Below, piece by piece: positions 21,910 through 27,230 of a stretch of DNA of 27,230 bases. A model generated the notes under the pieces. That model searched no databases. It was not told the origin of the DNA and saw only the letters and a program-made list of their open reading frames with translations. This DNA is from a virus: the IMG/VR virus record IMGVR_UViG_3300033571_005471, positions 1 to 27,230 of that record; one strand, written 5' to 3'. Positions within the stretch are counted from its first letter, which is position 1, and every line of letters starts with the position of its first letter. The translations under genes and the position numbers were made by a program.

Positions 21910-22721
21910 CTATAAATTCTGCCGCTCCACCTGGCGGACCGCACCCAGGTACTCCCGCTCCAGCAGCCGCAGGTCCTCCAGCAGCCACACCCGGTCACCG
22001 CGCTTCACGCCCTCATCTCTGGCGCACTGAATGAACACCCCGTAATCGAGGCCCACGGGTCCGGCCATGCTTACTCGCCACTGGGTCTGCATCTTCAGGA
22101 ACCAGGCCAGCGCTTCGCAGTTCTCCGGCAGGATCCCGAACGTCTTGGGCCGCTGCTCTACCTCGGGCACCTCCAGGCCGAACACGGCTGCAGCGTCTGC
22201 CGCATCCTTGCCGTCGTCACTATCGCTCTTCGCGGCGCCAGCGAGGAACAGCGCCGCGTCTATGAGTTTTTTGCTCGGAAGCCTCCAGCCTTCGCTGCTG
22301 ACTTCTCAGTAGGCCGGCCGACGCTTTCGGTCCACGCATTGAAGATTGCCGACGCGGCGCCTTGCATCTGCAGCATCCTGGCCTTGGTGGCTGGCGTGAA
22401 CTCCAGCGGCTGATCATCCTCGCCCACCACCTCATCACCCCAGCCACAAAGCACCTCAGCTGCCAGGTCCTGATAGGTGCAGGGGAGCGGCTCGGTGACG
22501 GGCTGCAGGTCGGAGCTGCCCCGGTAGTCCCTAAGCGCCTCGTAGCGCTTGACTGTGGCCACCACTAGCGCGTTGTGCTGTTCGTTCAACTCATCGCACT
22601 GTTCTTGATCGAGCATCCGAAAATGCGCGGTGAAGGTGTAGGCTTTCTTTACTCCTGATTTAGACGGCAGGTCAACACTTACCGGCCACTCGATGTGGTC
22701 CGGCTGATACAGGTGAAACAT
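21910..22721 (-). CDS. Tail assembly chaperone GT fusion by -1 frameshift, about 270 aa
   Basis: Predicted -1 frameshift product: 152 codons of the G-like frame, slip at A AAA AAC (22266-22272), then 118 codons of the overlapping frame. The extension starts LIDAALFLAGAAKSDSDDGK and includes ENCEALAWFLKMQTQWRVSM, GPVGLDYGVF and WLLEDLRLLEREYLG. This pattern fits small phage proteins next to tape measures (DUF1799-like, from memory). In lambda the equivalent gpGT brings tape measure and tube protein together during assembly and is absent from the virion. Separate translation of the second part from GTG 22185 (91 aa) is possible but less likely, since its reading frame continues open back to the slip site. 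Confidence 0.8.
22231..22286 (-). promoter_or_regulatory. Programmed -1 ribosomal frameshift signal
   Basis: Three parts in order on the minus strand. An SD-like GGAGG lies at 22286-22282. Nine bases later is the slippery heptamer A AAA AAC (22272-22266), in frame with the G-like gene and followed by TCA TAG. After a 7-base spacer there is a stem-loop with 8-bp perfect arms, CGCGGCGC (22258-22251) and GCGCCGCG (22238-22231), and a 12-base loop. The layout matches the E. coli dnaX signal (upstream SD, A AAA AAG, downstream stem). Confidence 0.82.
22260..22721 (-). CDS. G-like tail assembly chaperone, zero-frame product, 153 aa
   Basis: The short form of the chaperone pair, lying between tail tube and tape measure as in lambda. 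It begins MFHLYQPDHIEWPVSVDLPS, a beta-rich opening, then helices (QEQCDELNEQHNALVVATVK, YQDLAAEVLCGWGDEV, ATKARMLQMQGAASAIFNAW). The ending GGFRAKNS stops at TAG just after the slippery site. Many G-like proteins have such a beta N-terminus, a WGDEV-like helix and a variable tail. Expected to coat the tape measure during assembly in excess over the frameshift form. It starts 5 bases after the tail-tube stop, without a clear Shine-Dalgarno, so coupling is likely. Confidence 0.82.
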   Translation of the reverse strand: MFHLYQPDHIEWPVSVDLPSKSGVKKAYTFTAHFRMLDQEQCDELNEQHNALVVATVKRYEALRDYRGSSDLQPVTEPLPCTYQDLAAEVLCGWGDEVVGEDDQPLEFTPATKARMLQMQGAASAIFNAWTESVGRPTEKSAAKAGGFRAKNS

Positions 22722-22726
22722 GAGGA

Positions 22727-23920
22727 TCAGAAGAAAACGAGGCGGGTTTCGTCGTTGCCAGCTGCGGACTTGGGCAGCGCGGTGAATGGGATCTGCAACA
22801 TGCTGTTCCCGTCAGAATCAGAGAACGAGAGGTCGCCGCTGATTGCGGCCTTGGGACAGAAGAAAATGGAGCTCTCGGTAGCCGTCGTGCCCTGTTGCAC
22901 AACGAACGGGCCATCGCTCGCGCCGCTGTTGTCTGCTGCGGCGGTAAAGAAGTTCTTCGCCGACACAGGCGGGTTTTCGATCGTGATCGTGCCGTTCGGG
23001 TTGGGGCGGTCGGTGATGCGGGCTTGAGGCTCGCAGCCGATCAGTGAGCGGAACACGGTTGACAGGCCCCAGTCAAACGTGAACCCTTCAGAGCAGGGAT
23101 TAAAGCCCTGGAACCGCAACGCCTTGGTGTGGGTCGGGGTGACGGGCACCGGCTCGGCCTGGTTGCTGTAGACGAATCCTTCAGCGCTCCTAGCGGTGGG
23201 GGTGGTGTAGCGGCCAACGCCCGTAATCGTGAACGTGCCGTAACCGTTCAGAGTGCTGTTGAGAACCGGGCTGCCGCGGAATCCTTCGATTCGGTGAACA
23301 TTGGCGCCGTCTTTCACCGCCACGATGGTGCAGCTGCTGCCGTTGCCAAAGGTGCTGATCGGCTGGAGCAGGGACAGTGCGGGGATCTTGTAGCCCACTG
23401 CGCCACCAGTGAATGACGCCGTAGAGGGAACTACGGTCACCTGCCGGCTGGCGCCGTCGTGCGCCACGATCACGCCCTTATGGCCGGTGTTGGCGCCGCT
23501 GGTGATCTCGATTGGCAGGCCCAAGTAAGCGTCCGTTGCAGGGTTGCTGCCGCCTAAGTCCGCCAGGGTGAGGGTGTTGGCGCCGCCTGCGGTGGCGGTG
23601 CCGGTCAGCTCGGCCATTGCCGAGACGTTCATACCGGCTGCCTGCAGCAGGGGCGTGAACCGGGGCGCAGTCGCCGCAACGCCAGAACCGCCCCACTCGA
23701 ACGTAATCGTTACCGCCACGTGTTCATTGGTCAGCGGCTGGCGGTCGGCGCCTAGGAACCCTTTGATCAGGGCACGCTCCACGCGAGTACCGGTGATCGG
23801 GTTCACCTCCAACGACACGATCTTCACCGCGTCGGTATTGGCGATCGAGCTGGCCAGGGTGCCGTAACTGGTTTCGGCCTTCACCAGCGCGAAGCTGTTG
23901 CGAATCAGGAGAGCTGTCAT
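22727..23920 (-). CDS. Major tail tube protein, 397 aa
   Basis: It forms the non-contractile tail tube. The N-terminus (MTALLIRNSFALVKAETSYG) and the following SLEVNPITGTRVERALIKGF and EHVAVTITFEWGGSGVAA have the beta pattern of siphovirus tube proteins. A segment near 110-180 (GLPIEITSGANTGHKGVIVA) looks like a small inserted beta domain seen in other phage structural proteins. The C-terminal half returns to tube-like strands (TFTITGVGRYTT, LRFQGFNPCSEGFTFDWG). At 397 residues it is longer than lambda gpV, in line with the insertion. ATG 23920 overlaps the 47-aa gene's stop (TGATG). Position before G/GT and tape measure supports the call. Confidence 0.85.
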   Translation of the reverse strand: MTALLIRNSFALVKAETSYGTLASSIANTDAVKIVSLEVNPITGTRVERALIKGFLGADRQPLTNEHVAVTITFEWGGSGVAATAPRFTPLLQAAGMNVSAMAELTGTATAGGANTLTLADLGGSNPATDAYLGLPIEITSGANTGHKGVIVAHDGASRQVTVVPSTASFTGGAVGYKIPALSLLQPISTFGNGSSCTIVAVKDGANVHRIEGFRGSPVLNSTLNGYGTFTITGVGRYTTPTARSAEGFVYSNQAEPVPVTPTHTKALRFQGFNPCSEGFTFDWGLSTVFRSLIGCEPQARITDRPNPNGTITIENPPVSAKNFFTAAADNSGASDGPFVVQQGTTATESSIFFCPKAAISGDLSFSDSDGNSMLQIPFTALPKSAAGNDETRLVFF

Positions 23921-24063
23921 CAGTCCTTGGCCTTCGGCGCGGGTTGAGCGGGCTTGACGGGCTCAGGCTTGGGCGCCTCAGCAGCGGGCACCATCTGGCC
24001 ACTGGGGAGCATCACGAACTCGCCAGACAGGCCGTGATGTTCATAGTGTTGGTCGGCCGCCAT
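23920..24063 (-). CDS. Small Pro/Lys-rich protein before the tail tube, 47 aa
   Basis: ATG 24063 to TGA 23920-23922, overlapping the tail-tube ATG by one base. The first half (MAADQHYEHHGLSGEFVMLP) is followed by a Pro/Ala/Lys-rich tail (PKPEPVKPAQPAPKAKD), probably unstructured. Tiny genes with such a tail are common beside phage head-tail genes, but this one has no known family. It is the first gene after late element C (36 bases upstream), so it is probably co-transcribed with the tail tube. Confidence 0.75.
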   Translation of the reverse strand: MAADQHYEHHGLSGEFVMLPSGQMVPAAEAPKPEPVKPAQPAPKAKD

Positions 24064-24082
24064 AGTTAGGGTTGAGCTTCCG

Positions 24083-24101
24083 TACCCTCAGGCTATGGAG
24101 C
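24083..24101 (-). promoter_or_regulatory. Late element C (candidate promoter) before the 47-aa and tail-tube genes
   Basis: Minus strand GCTCCATAGCCTGAGGGTA: core starts 36 bases before ATG 24063, and the TAG stop of the tail-terminator-like gene is inside the element, as in element A. Seventeen bases match element A exactly. TAGCCT is a possible -10; the -35 position (ATAACG) is not shared with the other copies. Confidence 0.55.
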
Positions 24102-24548
24102 GGCGTTGATTGCGTTATCTCGGGTTCGGTAGCGGATCAGGAAGCGCTGCCCGATCCATCCGGCGGTTGCATCGGCCGCCTCGTACTGCGGCGCCCAGCC
24201 ATCGGGCTGCACGTCATGCGCAAGGCCACCGAGGGTCCGGTCGCTCATCATGCGGGTATGCACATCCACGCCGATTGGGTCCGCTAGTTGGTCGGGCACG
24301 TCGCCGCGCACGTAGGTTTCGATCAACACCGGCAGCGCCTGGTCGAGTCGCCCCAGGCTCGCGCCGGTGGTGCGTGGGGCATTAACCGGGTTGTCCTCGC
24401 CAGGGCTGACGATGAGCGCCGGGGCCTCCGACCTAGAGAGCGCCTGCACCCGGCTGCGGTGGATCCTCGTGCCGACTTGCACCGTGCCGGGCAGGGTCAC
24501 GGTGGCGATGTGATTGAGAATCTGCTCTCGGATGCTGGGGGCGGTCAT
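24093..24548 (-). CDS. Tail terminator-like (lambda gpU-like) protein, 151 aa
   Basis: It probably caps the tail tube on the head side and stops its growth. It has the family's usual length and opening helix (MTAPSIREQILNHIATVTLP), then PALIVSPGEDNPVN, the strand LPVLIETYVRGDVPDQL, the helix LADPIGVDVHTRMMSDRTLG and a final strand RFLIRYRTRDNAINAAP. Order terminator, tube, chaperone, tape measure follows the lambda U-V-G-GT-H layout. ATG 24548 lies 3 bases after the previous stop; its own TAG stop lies in late element C. The assignment is from pattern and synteny. Confidence 0.75.
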   Translation of the reverse strand: MTAPSIREQILNHIATVTLPGTVQVGTRIHRSRVQALSRSEAPALIVSPGEDNPVNAPRTTGASLGRLDQALPVLIETYVRGDVPDQLADPIGVDVHTRMMSDRTLGGLAHDVQPDGWAPQYEAADATAGWIGQRFLIRYRTRDNAINAAP

Positions 24549-24551
24549 GGC

Positions 24552-25025
24552 TCAGGATGGGGGATTCTGCGGCTGAAGTCCGTCGATGAATTGCTGCGGC
24601 AGGTCGTAGCCGCTGGCGAGAGTGATCAGGTATGCCTGCAGGTTGACAGGGATCATTTGGGCGGCCATGCCCAAGCCCCATGCCTCCAGGAAGGTGCGGG
24701 CGTCGCCTTGTGATGCCTGGCCCAGGCCGACGCCGATCATCAGGTGGAGCACCGGTGCGGATTGGGCGATAGCGGCAACAAACTCATTAATCGCCGCATC
24801 AGCAGCAAGCGCCGCGCCAAACTCCAGCCACCGGCCAGCTGCGGCGCCATTGATGCCAAAATACGCCTCAGCTTCGGCCTTGGAGTCGAACCAGAACCAG
24901 CCGTCAACCGGATAGGTTGCGCTGCTGCGATCCTCTGCCCGCAAAGTAAAATTTGGAGCGTAAATACCCGTGCTGGCGTAGCTTAGAAAGTCGCCTGTAA
25001 ATTTGTAGAAACCGGGGTTGATCAT
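24552..25025 (-). CDS. Hypothetical fibre-associated protein, 157 aa
   Basis: The N-terminal half is aromatic and beta-like (MINPGFYKFTGDFLSYASTG, YAPNFTLRAEDRSS, DGWFWFDSKAEAEAYFGI). The C-terminal half is strongly helical and hydrophobic (SAPVLHLMIGVGLGQASQGD, LGMAAQMIPVNLQAYLITLA). No family recognised. It overlaps the leucine-rich-repeat gene by ATGA, so the two are coupled and may work together; the C-terminal helices could form a fibre-assembly chaperone or a host-contact domain. DNA here is a little richer in A/T than in the tail genes. Confidence 0.7.
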   Translation of the reverse strand: MINPGFYKFTGDFLSYASTGIYAPNFTLRAEDRSSATYPVDGWFWFDSKAEAEAYFGINGAAAGRWLEFGAALAADAAINEFVAAIAQSAPVLHLMIGVGLGQASQGDARTFLEAWGLGMAAQMIPVNLQAYLITLASGYDLPQQFIDGLQPQNPPS

Positions 25026-26221
25026 GCGGTTACCGTCCAGCCCTTGCTAGTGGCTATAGTTGGGGTGTGGCCGGTAGTGCCCCAGTTGCCAGTTACCGTG
25101 ATCGTGCGTGGGCTACCGCTTGCGGTGGGGAGATTTGTATAGATTTCATCAAGCGCTGCCGGGCCCAAGGATAAGTTAGCAAGGTTGATATTTTGATTAG
25201 CAGGGAAAGTGGCCCTGACCCTGGCAATACTAGGAGAATTGGTTGCAAAATTTGTTAAGTTTGATACACTAGACAGCACAAAAGCTGGCACTTCCTGAAG
25301 CGCGGGATCACTTTGCAAACAGCCAGAAACATTGGTTGCCGCCGCTAGGTTCATTGGTGCCACTTCCTGGAGATTGGTGCAGTTAAAGAAAAAGTTGGTA
25401 AATGTATTTCCTAGCGCTGTATTATACAGGGGAGCCCGCACGATCCCCGACCCGCTCCAGAAACTGTTAAAGTTATTGCCCTTTCCAGTATCTATTAGCG
25501 GCGGTACTCGCATACTTCGCGTGCCAGACCCGTAACCAGAAAATGATGTTCCATTTGCTGTATTAAACAAGGGCAGTTCTGGAAGCAAAAAACAATCTTG
25601 TACGAAGCCTGGGAATAACAACCCTGCTGCCGTATTGAACAAATGCAGCTTCTGAAGGGACGATGATCCACGTAGAAAACTTGTGTAGTTTGTTTGTGTG
25701 CTTGAACCGCCAACCCATTCAAACTGTTCTAGGTACCGATGCACCCATGAATCAGTGGCAAACGTGGTTACTGTTCCCACGTTGTTCATCGCCAGTCGTA
25801 TATCCAGCCACCCTGAGCTGCGGCCATTCACTAGGCCCGCTTGTGTGTGCTTTACGCTCAGGTCGATTACGCTCAGCGTTTGACCTGCCTGCGGAGTAAC
25901 TGTTACGATTGCAGTCTTATAGCCGCGACTTGTTACAGCTCCCAAGCCAGACGCTGCGTAGCTGTAGTTATAGAGAGCAGTCGTGTTGCTTGCAACGTTG
26001 ACCGGTGCGCTGCCATCGCCCCAATCAACTGTGAACGCTCCGGTGCATCGAATCGTGGCAAAGTTTGAGCCGTGATCAAATACTGCATATAGGCCACAAA
26101 ATACCTGATCCGTGGCGGCGACTGCGGGCAGTGCTGGCCAATCGGCGGGGCGGGTCCAAGTGGTGGCAGGGGCGCCGCCAACTGGGTTAAACGTTCCGCT
26201 CTGCTTTACTCGCAAGGTCAT
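25022..26221 (-). CDS. BspA-like leucine-rich-repeat tail protein, about 399 aa
   Basis: A probable virion surface or fibre protein. After a PKD-like patch (FTVDWGDGSAPVNVASN, about 60-80) come at least four repeats of 23-25 residues: LFNTAAGLLFPGF, LFNTANGTSFSGY, LIDTGKGNNFNSF, LYNTALGNTFTNF, then a weaker MNLAAATNVSGC. These look like BspA-type (DUF285-like) leucine-rich repeats, known from some cyanophage structural proteins and bacterial surface proteins. Such repeats can vary in number and alter binding. Start set at ATG 26221 (MTLRVKQSGTFNPVGG), overlapping the fibre stop by one base and preceded by GGGGG; the frame opens six codons earlier. DNA is visibly A/T-richer than its neighbours. 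Confidence 0.82.
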   Translation of the reverse strand: MTLRVKQSGTFNPVGGAPATTWTRPADWPALPAVAATDQVFCGLYAVFDHGSNFATIRCTGAFTVDWGDGSAPVNVASNTTALYNYSYAASGLGAVTSRGYKTAIVTVTPQAGQTLSVIDLSVKHTQAGLVNGRSSGWLDIRLAMNNVGTVTTFATDSWVHRYLEQFEWVGGSSTQTNYTSFLRGSSSLQKLHLFNTAAGLLFPGFVQDCFLLPELPLFNTANGTSFSGYGSGTRSMRVPPLIDTGKGNNFNSFWSGSGIVRAPLYNTALGNTFTNFFFNCTNLQEVAPMNLAAATNVSGCLQSDPALQEVPAFVLSSVSNLTNFATNSPSIARVRATFPANQNINLANLSLGPAALDEIYTNLPTASGSPRTITVTGNWGTTGHTPTIATSKGWTVTA

Positions 26222-27230
26222 CAGATGCCCCCAATCCAAAGGTCGTTATCAACCGCATTGGTGGGCTCAACGGTGCCGATCCAATAAACCGCTGCTGCGC
26301 CAGCCGGTCTTGCTGCGCTGGAGTTTGTGCCGTGGGTGACAACTTGCATGGAATTGACAACCCGGCTGTCATCACCAGCGGCCACCGTGTTGGCTGTAGT
26401 GCCGACATTCAGCGATGCAGAGCCACCTAGGGTCGGCAGCCCTGATAGCGAGCCGTAAGCGATCTGGGCCCCGTCGCCGCCGTCGTGGTTGTGGCTGTTG
26501 CCGTTGGTGACTCCCTGCGCTGCGGGGGCATAGGCGGCGTTTCCCTCGGCGGCAGTCAAATAGCTGGGGTGCGGATCTGCTGCCGCCTCATGCGCTCCGA
26601 TTGCCGCCGCCACCTCCGAGTCCCTGGCGATGCCTGAAGGGATGTCGCCATCGGTTAGCGCAGTGGCTGACTGCCTGTATCGAGAGTCTCCTTCGGCCTG
26701 GGTCAGGTACTGAGCGTGCGGGTCCGCTGCGCCTTCGTGGGCCGATACTGCTGCTGCTGCCGCCCCTGCCGCCTCTTTGCCCCCCAGCGCCGCGCTCAGC
26801 CCTGTTACCTGCGACTGCGCCAGCGTGATGGCATCGTCGCCGCCGCTGCCGTGGCTGTTGGCGTGCGCTGTTGGCGTGCGAGCGTTGCTCAGTCTTGCGT
26901 CGCCCTCCAGTATTGGGGTCGCCGCTGATTGCTTCAGAAGTTTCCCGGTCGTCCCGTCAAACAGCGCCGCCCGCCCGTCTGTGCTGCTAACGGGGCCGAC
27001 CACATCGCCAGACCCGCTGCCGCCACCACCCGGCTCAAACGGCAGATCGTTAAACGCAGTGCCAGCAATTGTGCTGCCACTGACTACACCATCACCTACT
27101 TTCCGGCGGCCTGTGCTGCGGCCTGTAGCGGCGTCTTTCTCTATCCATACCTCACCCTCCAGCAGGATTGGGTTGGTTGCAGTGATCGCCGCCAGGGTTG
27201 AAAACCGCTGCTGCAACCTGCCCGTGAAGA
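26221..27230 (-). CDS. Tail fibre protein, 5' end uncertain at window edge
   Basis: Residues near the N-terminus, NPILLEGEVWIEKDAATG and RRKVGDGVVSGSTIAG, match the short attachment segment common to many phage fibres (usually ILLEGE.. then ..KIGDG). A glycine linker (EPGGGGSGSGDVVGP) follows. Two repeats resemble trimeric fibre shafts: HEGAADPHAQYLTQAEGDSRY-like and HEAAADPHPSYLTAAEGNAAY-like units (key residues ADPH, YLT, AEG). The C-terminus ends TVEPTNAVDNDLWIGGI. A TTG at 27216 could start the gene, but the frame stays open to the window edge, so an upstream start is possible. It heads the visible leftward operon and overlaps the next gene by TGATG. Confidence 0.83.
   Translation of the reverse strand, partial: FTGRLQQRFSTLAAITATNPILLEGEVWIEKDAATGRSTGRRKVGDGVVSGSTIAGTAFNDLPFEPGGGGSGSGDVVGPVSSTDGRAALFDGTTGKLLKQSAATPILEGDARLSNARTPTAHANSHGSGGDDAITLAQSQVTGLSAALGGKEAAGAAAAAVSAHEGAADPHAQYLTQAEGDSRYRQSATALTDGDIPSGIARDSEVAAAIGAHEAAADPHPSYLTAAEGNAAYAPAAQGVTNGNSHNHDGGDGAQIAYGSLSGLPTLGGSASLNVGTTANTVAAGDDSRVVNSMQVVTHGTNSSAARPAGAAAVYWIGTVEPTNAVDNDLWIGGI

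Noticed and set aside
22067-22185. Independent 91-aa gene from GTG 22185
   Set aside because: The frame is open back to the slippery heptamer with sensible residues, and the frameshift signal is complete. Internal initiation is kept only as a minor alternative.
1-27230. tRNA genes, CRISPR array, insertion sequence or att site
   Set aside because: No cloverleaf, spaced direct repeats, transposase motif or paired direct repeats were recognised by eye. A tRNAscan or repeat search would settle this.

Overview
The window is a dense phage (or prophage) late region, most likely from a picocyanobacterial host of the Synechococcus/Cyanobium type. Three things suggest this: the DNA is GC-rich; the one plus-strand regulator is a sigma-70 factor with a cyanobacterial-looking region 1.2/2.1; and the largest gene has an N-terminal module like the virion fibre proteins I know from T4-like cyanophages. 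No integrase, repressor, terminase or head gene is visible, so lytic phage versus prophage cannot be decided. No tRNA, rRNA, CRISPR array or insertion sequence was seen, and no gene-free gap exceeds about 130 bases.

Almost everything is transcribed right to left (minus strand), with 1-4 base stop/start overlaps typical of one phage operon. From the right edge come a tail fibre (26221-27230, 5' end cut or uncertain), a leucine-rich-repeat (BspA-like) surface protein (25022-26221) and a 157-aa companion. A lambda-like siphovirus tail module follows: tail-terminator-like protein, a 47-aa protein, tail tube, a G/GT tail assembly chaperone pair made by a -1 frameshift, the tape measure, then L-like, K-like and J-like tip proteins. 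Downstream are three unrecognised small to mid-size tail genes and a 1604-aa fibre. The lysis block has several small membrane proteins and a two-domain endolysin (GH24 muramidase plus C39-like peptidase). Next come an HNH nuclease and a metallophosphoesterase.

The left 3.4 kb holds small genes. The exception is a 353-aa sigma factor on the plus strand (1806-2867), lying against the operon, and probably a second plus-strand gene (3180-3377). The leftmost gene is a zinc-ribbon/HTH protein cut by the window edge.

The two strongest observations are linked or directly testable. First, a conserved 19-base element with a 12-base invariant core (TCCATAGCCTGA on the minus strand) lies 36-39 bases before exactly three late genes: the large fibre, the tape measure and the 47-aa/tail-tube pair. 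In one case it directly follows a terminator-like hairpin. It contains a TAnnnT box and has no shared -35. The sigma factor keeps the -10 melting residues but has lost the main -35 contacts, so it is a candidate reader of this element. Second, the chaperone overlap has a complete dnaX-like frameshift signal: an SD-like GGAGG, an A AAA AAC slippery heptamer and an 8-bp stem-loop 7 bases downstream. Several genes shorter than 60 codons were found by reading stop/start junctions.
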